Both the position numbers and the translations under genes were made by a program. Under the pieces are notes generated by a model. It was not told the DNA's origin and made no database searches. It worked only from the letters and a program-made list of their open reading frames with translations. From CAVPMW01 sp963706515 (lineage in GTDB: Bacteria; Chloroflexota; Anaerolineae; Anaerolineales; UBA4823): DNA of 64,000 nt. The DNA lies in assembly GCA_963706515.1 (NCBI GenBank), contig CAVPMW010000006.1, positions 124,001-188,000 on the forward strand, written 5' to 3'. This document shows, piece after piece, positions 36,455-45,750 of this stretch; the stretch's first letter is position 1, and every line of letters begins with the position of its first letter.

Positions 36455-36748
36455 ATGCAAAACCGGACGACAGGGATTATCCTTACACTCATCGCCGTGC
36501 TGCTGTGCGGCTGCCCCGGGTTGGCCAGCCTGTGCTACGGGCTGATCTTTGCCACCGGCGGCTTATTTCCAGGATCGACTGCCACCGGCAACGCGCCATT
36601 GGCGACCCTGACGACCGGGTTGGCGCTGGTCTGCGCCGGCGCCGTCTTCGTGATCATCCCGGTGGCAGTGGGGATCCTGACCCTGCGGCGCAGGCCGCTC
36701 GAGGTCAACCCGAAATATGCGAATGAGGAGATCCCTCCGGCGATCTGA
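36455..36748 (+). CDS. Small membrane protein, unknown
   Basis: 97 residues with a GGAGGGATAGACC ribosome-binding region before the ATG. Two hydrophobic helices: GIILTLIAVLLCGCPGLASLCYGLIF (which may be a signal or lipobox-like region, with CGC and C) and LTTGLALVCAGAVFVIIPVAVGILTL. The C-terminus RRRPLEVNPKYANEEIPPAI is charged and probably cytoplasmic. I recognise no domain. The reading frame is clean and isolated between the pheT hairpins and the mazEF promoter. Confidence 0.6.
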   Translation: MQNRTTGIILTLIAVLLCGCPGLASLCYGLIFATGGLFPGSTATGNAPLATLTTGLALVCAGAVFVIIPVAVGILTLRRRPLEVNPKYANEEIPPAI

Positions 36749-36846
36749 GCAGATCAATCTCCACTTTCGACCGGCGTCATTTTGCCCGTTCAGAAACCTG
36801 ACCGCTTAACCTTCTCAGGCGTGCCTTTTAAAATGAAATACTGACC

Positions 36847-36874
36847 TTGACAACCCCGATAACGTGATTACAAT
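36847..36874 (+). promoter_or_regulatory. Promoter of the mazEF-like module
   Basis: TTGACA (36847-36852) and TACAAT (36869-36874) are separated by 16 nt, 25 bp before the antitoxin ATG, whose ribosome-binding site GGAGGTGA is directly upstream. Confidence 0.65.
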
Positions 36875-36898
36875 GTATCCACAGGCGGAGGTGATAAG

Positions 36899-37156
36899 AT
36901 GGCGACTGTGCGCTCGAAAGTTGTAAAGATTGGCAATTCCAGGGGTATACGGATTCCCCGCGCCCTTTTGGAGCAGGCAGGTCTGTCTGACGAAGTGGAG
37001 TTGATCGTCGAAGAAAATAAGCTCGTCATTCGCTCCGCCTATCAGCCTCGCCAGGGATGGGAAGCTAAGTTCGCCAGCATGGCAGAGCTGGATGATGACC
37101 AGCTGCTCGAGGAGAGCCTCCCAACCGAATGGGAGGAGGATGAGTGGGAGTGGTAG
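36899..37156 (+). CDS. mazE: MazE/AbrB-type antitoxin
   Basis: 85 residues. The swapped-hairpin AbrB/MazE DNA-binding domain is clear: VRSKVVKIGNSRGIRIPRALLEQAGLSDEVELIVEENKLVIR. The acidic tail (AELDDDQLLEESLPTEWEEDEWEW) is the part that in MazE proteins wraps the toxin. The gene ends inside the toxin frame (overlap of 13 nt), as in other mazEF pairs. It probably represses its own promoter together with the toxin. Confidence 0.88.
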   Translation: MATVRSKVVKIGNSRGIRIPRALLEQAGLSDEVELIVEENKLVIRSAYQPRQGWEAKFASMAELDDDQLLEESLPTEWEEDEWEW

Positions 37157-37474
37157 TCCGACGATTCGAAGTTTACCTGGTCAATCTTGATCCTACCATC
37201 GGGAGTGAGATCCAAAAATCACGACCCTGCCTGGTCATATCCCCCGATGAAATGAACGCCCATATTGCTACAGTGATTCTTGCGCCAATGACGACGCGGG
37301 CAAGAGATTATCCGAGCCGGGTGCGATGCCAGTTTCAGGGGAAGGAGGGCCAGATCGTCCTGGACCAGATCCGCACTGTGGATAAAACGCGGCTGGCCAA
37401 ACGTCTGGGAGAGATCAGCCGTGAGACGCAAATAACAGGTGCTGGCTACTCTGGCTGAGATGTTCGCGGAATGA
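37144..37474 (+). CDS. mazF: MazF/PemK-type endoribonuclease toxin, frameshifted near the C-terminus
   Basis: The frame from 37144 runs to a stop at 37458, but it leaves the family pattern after GEISRETQIT. The +1 frame from 37436 gives QVLATLAEMFAE and a stop at 37472-37474, the usual MazF ending, so one indel near 37431-37436 is likely. MazF toxins cut single-stranded mRNA at short motifs. The N-terminus RRFEVYLVNLDPTIGSEIQKSRPCLVIS and the VILAPMTTRARDYPSRV and IVLDQIRTVDKTRL blocks are the toxin core. The C-terminal helix helps dimerisation, so the shifted form might be weakened if real. Confidence 0.87.
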
Positions 37475-37530
37475 GGTAGAGAGAGCATGATGGGTAAGCG
37501 TACGTTTCGAGAATATTAGTCGCCTACCGG

Positions 37531-37566
37531 TTGACAGCCGTACACTTAATGATATTACTGTACGGC
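37531..37566 (+). promoter_or_regulatory. Promoter with overlapping palindrome for the RHH-PIN module
   Basis: TTGACA (37531-37536) is followed by a perfect inverted repeat GCCGTACA (37537-37544) / TGTACGGC (37559-37566). A TATTAC box (37553-37558) lies between the arms, 16 nt from the -35. An AGGAGG site and the antitoxin ATG follow directly. The palindrome is the obvious operator for the ribbon-helix-helix antitoxin. Confidence 0.65.
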
Positions 37567-37577
37567 AGGAGGCTGAC

Positions 37578-37820
37578 ATGCCAGAGACAAAATTAACTGT
37601 GCGCATTCCGCGCGACCTGATTGAGAATGCCAAACGTTACGCGGCTCAGAACAACACCACACTCACGAATCTAATCGAGGCATATTTGCGCCGCATCCCG
37701 CCCCAGGCTGGATTAGATCAGGCGCCGATTGTCCGCCGCTTGAGCGGTGCGTTATCCCCGGAAGTTTCCATCCAGGACTACAAAGAGCACCTTGAGGAGA
37801 AATATGGCGGCGAAGCCTAA
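37578..37820 (+). CDS. Ribbon-helix-helix antitoxin (DUF6364-like)
   Basis: 80 residues. KLTVRIPRDLIENAKRYAAQNNTTLTNLIEAYLRR is a ribbon-helix-helix fold of the DUF6364 type, with a beta strand for operator contact. The C-terminal tail (SGALSPEVSIQDYKEHLEEKYG) is expected to bind the toxin. The gene overlaps the PIN toxin start by 17 nt. The palindrome in its promoter supports autorepression. Confidence 0.85.
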   Translation: MPETKLTVRIPRDLIENAKRYAAQNNTTLTNLIEAYLRRIPPQAGLDQAPIVRRLSGALSPEVSIQDYKEHLEEKYGGEA

Positions 37821-38223
37821 GGCGCTGATTGATCTGAACATCATCCTGGATGTCTTGCAGCGGCGAAGCCCATTTTATGAGTCATCCGCTCAAGTCCTGG
37901 CACTGGCAGAAACGGGTTTCATTCAAGGATATTTGGCTGCCCACAGCATAACGACGCTGTTTTATCTCATCCAAAAAGATAAGTCGAAAGCAGAAGCCCG
38001 GGCGATCATCACCAGTCTGCTGCAATTTTTAAAGATTGCATCGGTCGATCATGCGACTATCGAGCAGGCATTGAGCCTGGACTACCCGGATTTCGAGGAC
38101 GCTGTCCAGATGATGAGCGCGGTGCATTGTCACGCCGAATGCCTGATCACCCGAAATGCCAGGGATTACCAGCCTGCACTCCTGCCGGTGTTCCAGCCTG
38201 TAGATTTCTTAAATGCGCTTTGA
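37804..38223 (+). CDS. PIN-domain toxin (VapC-like)
   Basis: I start at ATG 37804, inside the antitoxin end; the frame upstream (37747) only reads the antitoxin in another frame. 139 residues. PIN-domain acidic residues are placed as expected: Asp in KALIDLNIILDVLQRR, Glu in the helix KSKAEARAIITSLL, Asp in SLDYPDFEDAVQMMSA, and the late Asp in CLITRNARDYQ. These bind Mg or Mn for RNA cleavage. The pair forms a complete toxin-antitoxin module. The next 220 bp hold no gene that I can see, only a TATAAT box at 38377-38382. Confidence 0.88.
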   Translation: MAAKPKALIDLNIILDVLQRRSPFYESSAQVLALAETGFIQGYLAAHSITTLFYLIQKDKSKAEARAIITSLLQFLKIASVDHATIEQALSLDYPDFEDAVQMMSAVHCHAECLITRNARDYQPALLPVFQPVDFLNAL

Positions 38224-38446
38224 ATGAGCAGCTTCACGCCGGTCAGGACGGTCTGACAAACATAAGAGTTACGTAGTTGAAGGGGGGATATCAGGAATTC
38301 CTTTGAGAGCTGAGGAAGCCTTAATATATTTTGAATTGCTCTAAGCCTTATCAGCATAAAGACGCACAATTATGAGTATAATGATCTAGATAAGCAGCCC
38401 AGGTGTCATTTCAATCATCATTTCAGGCAATTAACGACAGCAAATT

Positions 38447-41400
38447 ATGGGGAATCTTATAGAGCCAACCAGCGAACCCTTACCGACCGGAACGGTAACC
38501 TTTCTGTTTACCGATATTGAAGGCAGCACAAGCCTGGCAAAGCGCTACCCGGAAGCTTTACCCGCGCTCATGGCGCAGCACCACGCGATCCTGCGGGATT
38601 CCATCCGGGCGTGCAGGGGGCAGGTCTTCGAGATCATCGGTGACGCGTTTTGCGCTGCGTTCTACACCGCCGGAGATGCACTCAACGCGGCGCTGGATGC
38701 GCAGCGCCGTCTGCAGCACGCAGCGTGGGACCCGGCTCCGGTTAAGGTGCGCATGGGCATCCATACTGGCGCCGCCCATGCCAAGGGCATGGACGGTGAA
38801 GGCCTCGGCTATACCGGCTATCTGACCTTAGCCCACGTGCAGCGGGTCATGTCCGCCGCGCACGGGGACCAGGTGCTTATATCAGAGGCAGCCTCTGGCA
38901 TGTTGGTGGAACAACTGCCCGAGGGGGTGACCCTGCTTGACCTGGGCGAGCACCGCTTGAAAGGTCTGGAACACCCCGAGCACATCTTCCAGCTCCATCA
39001 TGCTGACCTGGAGGCGGATTTCCCTCCCATCGAATCGCTCGACCGCCGCCCGAACAATCTTCCGGCGCAGCCCACCGCACTCATCGGGCGGGAAGCAGAG
39101 CTGGCCGAGCTCTTGCTGCGCCTGAGCTCCCCCGAGGTCCGGCTGCTGACCCTCACCGGTCCTGGCGGTATCGGAAAAACCCGCCTGGCGCTCCAGGCGG
39201 CGGCCGAGCTGAGCGAGCAAATCGAGGACGGAGTTTACTTCGTCGACCTGGCACCCAGCCGAGACCCTGAGTCCGCCCTCGCCGCAATTGCTAAAACGCT
39301 CAGCATCAAGGAAGCCAGCGACCAGCCGCTCCTCGCCGAGTTAATCCGACAGCTGCGCACCAAGAGCATACTGCTGCTTCTCGATAATTTTGAGCAGGTA
39401 ACGGAGGCCGCGCCAGACGTTGCGCAATTATCTCGGGACTGTCCCCAGCTTAAATTCCTGGTTACCAGCCGGGAGGCATTGCGCGTGCGCGGTGAGTATA
39501 TCTTCCCGGTCCCCCCGCTCTCGCTGCCCACGCTCGATCTCAAAGGGCTGAAATTCGAACAATTGACCCAGTTCGAGGCGGTACAGGTTATTTCGTGAGC
39601 GCGCTCAGGCGGTAAAGCCTGACTTCGAGCTGACCCGCGAGAATGCGCCGGCAGTTGCGGAGATCTGCGTGCGCTTGGACGGCTTGCCGCTGGCAATCGA
39701 GCTCGCCACGGCCAGGATCAAGCTGTTTTCACCCCAAGCCCTGCTCGAACGGCTGGGAAGCCGGTTGAAAATGCTGCGGGGCGGAGCGCGCGACCTGCCC
39801 GTACGGCAGCAGACGCTGCGCGACACCATCGATTGGAGCTACGCGCTGCTCGACGCTGAAGAGCAATGCCTGTTCGAGCTGCTCGCGGTATTCCTGGGCT
39901 GCACATTTGGCGCAGTCGAAGCCGTGGCTGAGAGGGTCACGCCCAGGGTTGAGCTGGGAGATGACATACTCGAGGGACTGGCTTCCCTGGTAGATAAGAG
40001 CCTGGTCCGCCAGACCCAGCAGGATTCCGGAGAACCCCGGCTGCTGATGCTGGAAACGATCCGGGAATACGCTGGGGAAAGGCTGGAAGAAGATCCTGAG
40101 CTCAGCGCCGCCGCTATGCGGGCGCATGCAAGCTACTACGCCGACTTTACCCAGCGCCAATGGGAGCGCCTGACCGGGGATGAACGCGAGGCAGCCTTAG
40201 CCGAGCTGGAGGCTGACATCGAAAACGTGCGCACCGCCTGGAGCTACTGGGCGGCGGAGCAGGATCTCAAGCAGCTGGGCAAATTTATCGACAGCCTGTG
40301 GTTCCTGTACGATGCCCGGGGATGGTACCGGGCGTTGGTCGAGCTCACTACCGATTTGCTTAACGTGCTTTCGGCTATCCCCTCTACGGCGGAGCTCGCC
40401 CGAGAGAAGGTCGTAATCCAGACCGGCCTGGCCCGGGCGCTGCTGGCGCTCAAAGGCTACACGCCGGAGGTCGAGCAGGCCTACAGCCGCGCCCTGGAGC
40501 TCACTCAGACGATGGGAGACGACCCCAGCCTGTTTCCTGTGTTGAGGGGACTTGCCACCTTCTATATCTTCAAGGGCGAATTCGAGAAAGCGGCCCACAT
40601 AGGTGAACAAATCCTGAGCCTGGCAGAGCATTCCAACGATACGAACATGCTGGTAGAGGCGCATTTAGTGCTGGGAAGCAACCTGTCATTCCTTGACAAT
40701 CTAAAAATGGGCCTGGAGCACCTGGAAAAAGGGATTGCGCTTTACGATCCTGACCGGCACAGCTCGCGGCGCTTCAGGATGGGCAACAACCCCGGCGTAG
40801 TGTGCCGCACCACCTCCGCCTTCATCCTGTGGATGCTTGGCTTCCCGGATCGCGCGCTAAAGCGAATGGATGATGCAATCGACCTGGCGAAAAGGTTAAA
40901 TCACCCCTATACCATGGCCTATGCAATGTTCCACACCGGATTGCTCCATTTCTGGAGACGAGAAGCTGAGCAGACCCTGGGCTTAACGGAGGCTGTATTA
41001 GAGATTGCCGGAGAGCATGAGTTCGGGCTGTGGAATGCAGTCGGCCTGTGCCTGCATGGGGCCGCACTGGCGGGGTTAGGTCGAGCGGAGGAAGGGCTGG
41101 CCCAGATCCAGCAGGGCATGCACATTTATCAGGGATTAAAAACCCCGCCTGTTTTTTGGCCGCTGCTGCTATCCATTCAGGCTGGGGTATGCGGTCAGAT
41201 GGGAAGACCCGCCGAGGGGTTGATCTTGATCGATGAAGCAATCCATATACCCAGCCAGGGCTACGGAGGAGCTATGTCGGGGGAGTTTTACCGGCTCAAA
41301 GGAGAGCTGCTCTTAGCACAATCGCCAGGTGATCCCCGCGAGGCCGAAGTCTGGCTGCTGCGCGCCCTGGAAGTCGCCCAGGTGGAACAAGCGACGATGC

Positions 41401-41522
41401 TGGAGCTGCACGCGGCGATCAGCCTGAGCCGGATATGGCGCGCGCAAGGCAAAGCGGAAGAGATCCGGCAGGTGTTGAGCGAGATTTATGGGCGGTTCAG
41501 CGAAGGCTTCAGCCACGGCTGA
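38447..41522 (+). pseudogene. Class III cyclase / NB-ARC-like ATPase / TPR regulator, one frameshift
   Basis: Two frames (38447-39598 and about 39585-41522) make one protein of about 1020 residues. Residues 15-185 are a class III adenylate/guanylate cyclase domain (TVTFLFTDIEGSTSLAKRYP, GQVFEIIGDAFCAAF, RMGIHTG). An AAA/NB-ARC-type ATPase follows: Walker A in LTGPGGIGKTRLALQ, Walker B in ILLLLDNFEQV, then LVTSREALRVRGEY and RLDGLPLAIELATARIKLFSP. The remaining 550 residues are TPR repeats. Such proteins in Actinobacteria and Chloroflexota resemble AfsR/LuxR-type signalling proteins, lacking the DNA-binding domain here. An extra G near 39587 breaks the frame. Whether it makes cyclic nucleotide is unknown. 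Confidence 0.85.
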
Positions 41523-41553
41523 TCTGATCGATGCCAGGACGCTTCTAGAAGAG

Positions 41554-42559
41554 CTAAGTCGCTAACAATTTATCCGCCTGCATGGCGAGCTCGACTTCGT
41601 GGTCGGGCAAAAAGCTGCTCGTAAAATACCTGAACCCCTGCTCGCGGTCCTCGCCGCCCTCCTCGGTCAAAAGCAGCTCCTGGCAGAAAGCGGCGATATC
41701 TTGAACGATGCGCTCGTAGCGGTAGTACGCCAGCGCCATCCGGTCGACCTCCGCCTCTCCATACCCCTGATAGAACAGAGCTTCATCCCGTGCGCTGCTC
41801 CAGGCGCTGCAGCCGCCCACCAGGCAGAGATCGCGCTCTTTTGGGGCAAAGAGGGGATTGTCCCAATCCACGATGTACAGCGCATCGTTTGCGCCGAGCA
41901 GAAGATTGCCGGGGTGGATATCGGAGTGACACAGGACCAGCTCCAGGGAGCGGGCTTGAAGCGCCATGGCGAGCGCTTCTGCCCGGGCAACGAGATGGTC
42001 GATCTCATCCCGCTTTTTCCGCATGAACGCAGCTAGTTTTGCAGCCGTGGGGTCGCTAAACGTGGTAGTCTCGACCTGCGCCTGGAAGGTCTTAACCAGC
42101 TCGCGCCCGCGCGGGGAATAGGTCTCGCGCGGGATGAGCGCGGCGAGCCCAGGCGGCGCTTGAGCGGCGTGGATGCCTTTGAGCGCTGCGCCGAAATCCA
42201 GCCACTGGCGATCCGACAGTGCATACCTCGTAGCCGTTCTGTCCCTCGATGAAGGGGTAGAGGATCAGCTTGAAGGCGCCCAGGCTGGCATAGAGCTGAT
42301 GGGATTTGGCCGGCAGCGGGGCGATGATCGCCCGGATTCCCTGCTCGCTGAGGAATTGGGGGACGGCAACGGTGATCTCGTCAAAGTCGCCTTTTCTCAG
42401 CTTCAGAAAGTAGGCTGACGCATCTTCCGTCTCGAGGCGGTAGACAGCGGTATTCACATCCGCGCCCAGCGGGAGAAAGGTCAGCCGGCTGACCTGCAGC
42501 CCATATTCGTCCTGCAGACGAGAAAGGATGAGCTGGTCTTCGAAGATCGGGTTTTTCAA
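41554..42559 (-). pseudogene. Aminoglycoside phosphotransferase-like kinase, frameshifted
   Basis: Begins probably with a TTG at 42559 (MKNPIFEDQLILSRLQDEYG) and ends at 41554. The N-terminal lobe reads VSRLTFLPLGADVNTAVYRLETEDASAYFLKLRKGDFDEI, with the ATP-contacting Lys. The C-terminal lobe has the catalytic loop LVLCHSDIHPGNLLLG and metal Asp in LYIVDWDNPLFAPKERDL. Two breaks, near 42218 and 42030, separate the halves. This family phosphorylates aminoglycosides, homoserine-like compounds or other small hydroxyl-containing molecules; the substrate cannot be told, and I would not call it a resistance gene. It follows the tail-like gene on the same strand. Confidence 0.8.
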
Positions 42560-42596
42560 GCACAGGAATTTGGATTCCGGGTAAGCACTTAGAGCC

Positions 42597-43534
42597 CTAC
42601 GCCAGCAATTCGCTGTACTGGAACTCCATCCGGTCGCAGTACAGGCTGGCTTGTACCAGGGCAAGCCCATCCTCCCCCGGCCCGGACATGAACTTACCTG
42701 ATAGATGCCCACGTTGAAGAAGCTGACCCGGGCCAGCTCGGTCTGCCTATCCGCAGCGAGGAACACCAGACGCGCCGCTCAGCTCTTTATCCTGGCTGCT
42801 GTTGCCCTTGATGACGAAATCTTCGTGCCAGTCGATCCACTCCTTGGCGTGACTCTCCGGCAGGGTGACCGTCAGATTAGGGAACTCCACGCTGGCTCGG
42901 CTCTTTCACATAATCGCGCCTCTCTCCGATCCGGGTCGCTTTGGACGCTCTGCTTGACCGTAAATGGCTCGATGCGTGAGACGTAATTGCAAGGAAGACT
43001 GCCCATCTCAAAGCGGAAGTTAGAAGCCAGCCATTTCTTCTGCACGCCTTTGCTGAACTTCGTGTTTTCCCCTTTGGCGGATTTACGCCGGCGGGTGTAT
43101 TCCGGGGCGCAGCGGATCGTCAGCATGCACTGATCTTTACTCGATCCATCGCAGGCAGGGATCGTGACTTCGCTGATCAAGGAATTATAGAAAGCATCCT
43201 CATACAACGCCTTGTCCTTATAGTCCAGGGTAACGATAGTGCCATCCTTACGGCTGTAGTTTGAAGCCCAGGAATTGGAGATCCAGGAGTAGAAGTCTTT
43301 GGTCAGGCTCAGGTCGGCCTGGAAGATGAAATCCTCGTACTTGATGCCGGCGATGTGCTTGTGGACGAGCGGGTCATTCCCCGAGCGGACCTCGACGACC
43401 TGACCGGTGATCTCGCCGCCTTCCAGGGAGCGGAGATATCCGGCGGGGGTGCCGTCCAGGACGAGCAAATAGCGCCGCCCGGCGTTGGCGGGGCGCACGG
43501 CTGTGGGTGCTGGGCTTATTTCAGCTGCTTCCAT
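42597..43534 (-). pseudogene. Phage-tail-tube-like conserved protein (tentative), frameshifted
   Basis: Start at ATG 43534 (MEAAEISPAP), behind an AAAGGA site. The intact first part (about 200 residues) reads RYLLVLDGTPAGYLRSLEGG, VHKHIAGIKYEDFIFQADLS, FYSWISNSWA, and IVTLDYKDKALYEDAFYNSL. After a shift near 42900 the sequence continues FPNLTVTLPESHAKEWIDWH, EDFVIKGNSSQDKELSG, and, after more shifts, LARVSFFNVGIYQ and LYCDRMEFQYSELLA with a stop at 42597. The layout, a GxxVG-type start with a repeated beta pattern, recalls gp19-like tail-tube proteins seen as orphans in Chloroflexota, but no other tail, sheath or baseplate gene is near. Function is uncertain. Confidence 0.5.
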
Positions 43535-43628
43535 GGGAGGTGTCCTTTCTTGTATATCCAGACTAATCGGCATAGAGAGGGAATTACTTCAAATAAGAGT
43601 GGCAGGGTCACATGCACCCAGATCACGC

Positions 43629-45511
43629 TTATTTGTGGATATTTTCAATGATCTCGGCAGCCAGGTCGTAGCGGTTGAAGGCGGGCATCAGGTAGATGCC
43701 GCGGGTGAAGGAGCGCATCTGCTCGACCAGGCGCAGGGCAATGCGCACGCCGGCTTGCGGGGCGCCCTCGCCGGCGGCGCTGATCTCGTCGCGGATCGCC
43801 TGGGGGATGCTGATCCCCGGCACCTCGTTGTGCAGGAAAGCGGCGTGGCGGCTGCTGAACAGCGGCAGGATGCCCACCAGCAGCGGCGTTTCGAGAGCTC
43901 CCATACTCCGCGGCATAGCGCTGCACGAACCTCTCCGCCTGCTCGGGATCGAAGACCGGCTGGGTGAGGATGAAATCGGCGCCGGCTTCCAGCTTGCGGT
44001 GCAGGCTGCGCATCTCCTTCTCCGGCTCGCTGGTGCACAGGTTGAGGGCGCAGCCGACGAAGAAGGAGGTCGGCTGCCCGATGTCCGCCCCGGAGTGGTC
44101 GAGCCCGGCGTTGAAGCCCTGCTTGATCAGCTTGATCAGGCCGGAGGGCACCAGGTCGTAGTTGTCCATGGCCTCGGGGTAATCGCCGATGGCGGTGGGG
44201 TCGCCCATCACCACGAACACGTTGCGGATGCCCAGGGCATGCGCCGCCAGCAGGTCGCCCTGGACGCGCAGCAGGTTGCGCCCGCGGGTGGGGAAGTGCA
44301 GCGACGGTCTCGACGCCGACCTGCTGCGCTGGATCAGCTCGCACACCGCCCAGGGGCTCATGCGCATGCGCGCCATCGGGCTGTCGGCGACGTTGATCAC
44401 GTCCGCGCCGGCTTCCGCCAGCAGGCTGGCGCCGGCCAGGAGCTTGTGGGTGGAGAGACCGCGCGGCGGGTCCATCTCGACGGAGACGACGAACTTGCCC
44501 TGCGGCGAGCTTCTGCGCCAGCTCGGTCGAGCCTTCGGCGGAGGCCGGCTCGCGCGCTCGCCCTTCGAGCACTGCCAGGGCAAGCGCGTTGGCGAGACTC
44601 GCAGCCTTCGGGGATGCTGTCGAGCGCCAGGCGCATGGCGGCAATGTGCTGCGGGGTGGTGCCGCAGCAGCCGCCCACCAGGCTGGCGCCCGCCTCGCAG
44701 AAAGCCAGGGCGTATTCGCCGAAGTATTCCGGGTTGGCCGGGTACATGATGCGCCCGCCGACCTGCTCGGGCCAGCCGGCGTTGGGCATGACCGAGAAGC
44801 GCGCCTCGGGAGCAGCCTGGCGCATCTGGCTGCAGGATGCGGCAGATCTGCGCCGGCCCGCCGGAGCAGTTGACGCCGATCACGTCCGCGCCCGCTCTCG
44901 GCCAGGAACCGGGCGACGCTCGGCCGGAGCAGTCGCCCAGCAGGGTGCGGTCGTCGCGGGTGAAGGTCATGCGAGGCCACCACCGGCAGGTCGCAGACCT
45001 GGCGCGGCGGCGCTGGACGGCCTCGCCGATCTCGTACAGGTCGCTGAAGGTTTCGATGACCAGCAGGTCAGCGCCAGCCTCGACCAGGGCCTGCGATCTG
45101 CTCGGCAAAGGCCTGGCGGGCCTGCTCGGGCTGCACGCGGCCGAAGGGCGCCAGGCGCACGCCCAGCGGGCCGACATCGCCGGCCACCAGCACGTCCTTG
45201 CAGGATGCCAGCACCACCCGGCGGGCCAGCTCCACGCCGGCGCGGTTGATCTCGGCCACCTGTCCGTCCAGCCCATGCGCGGCCAGCTTGTAGCGGTTGG
45301 CGCCGAAGGTGTTGGTCTGGATGATCTGCGCGCCGGCATCGATATAGTCGCGGTGGATCTCGGCGACCAGGTCCGGGCTGGTCAGGTTCAGCTCGTCGAA
45401 GCAGCGCGCAAACCCGACGCCGCGGGCGTTGAGCATCGTGCCCATCGCGCCATCGCCGAGCAGCGGGGAGGTGGATGCCTGCAGCAGGCTGAGGAAGCGT
45501 GAATGTGACAT
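43629..45511 (-). pseudogene. Bifunctional homocysteine S-methyltransferase / methylenetetrahydrofolate reductase, many frameshifts
   Basis: Reads from MSHSRFLSLLQASTSPLLGDGAMGT at 45511 to FNRYDLAAEIIENIHK at 43629, about 617 residues in several frames. The N-terminal half is a Zn-dependent homocysteine methyltransferase: ELNLTSPDLV, IIQTNTFGANRYKL, GVNCSGGP and LVGGCCGTTPQHI supply the zinc cysteines. The C-terminal half is a MetF-like reductase: KFVVSVEMDPPRG, AGADVINVADSPMARMRMS, GIRNVFVVMGDPTAIGDYPEA, and GADFILTQPVFD. Fused enzymes of this kind (YitJ type) couple folate reduction to homocysteine methylation. Breaks occur near 45090, 45000, 44965, 44895, 44830, 44600, 44505, 44310 and 43900. 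No gene other than these frames explains the region. Confidence 0.87.
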
Positions 45512-45600
45512 TAACGGTCTATTTTACTCAATCCTGAGCACTTTCGGTATCCATCTTTTATATATTCCAACGGGATCCGTTCCCAGGAATGGGAAAAAAT

Positions 45601-45652
45601 CGGAAAATTGGTGTTCGTGTGGGCATTCGCCCACACGAACACCAATTTTCCG
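45601..45652. repeat. 24-bp perfect palindrome with ATTC loop between divergent genes
   Basis: Arms 45601-45624 and 45629-45652 are exact reverse complements with a four-base loop (45625-45628). The flanking genes diverge (start at 45511 on minus, 45751 on plus), so it is not at either 3' end. Core sequence begins CGGAAAATTGGTGTTC. Apart from this and a TATAAT at 45722-45727, the 239-bp space shows nothing. Confidence 0.9.
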
Positions 45653-45750
45653 TCTATCCTTTAATTGGAAGTGGGGTGAAATTCAGCGGGCGCTGAGCCA
45701 TAAATTGAAAGGGGAGTTTGTTATAATCCTGGCTTGGTTCAACGATTCTT

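Noticed and set aside
42033..42224. A 63-codon open frame on the minus strand
   Set aside because: Reads through the broken middle of the phosphotransferase in a non-conserved frame.
43696..45249. A 517-codon open frame on the plus strand
   Set aside because: Antisense to the methyltransferase/reductase region; Ala/Arg-rich with no recognisable domain.
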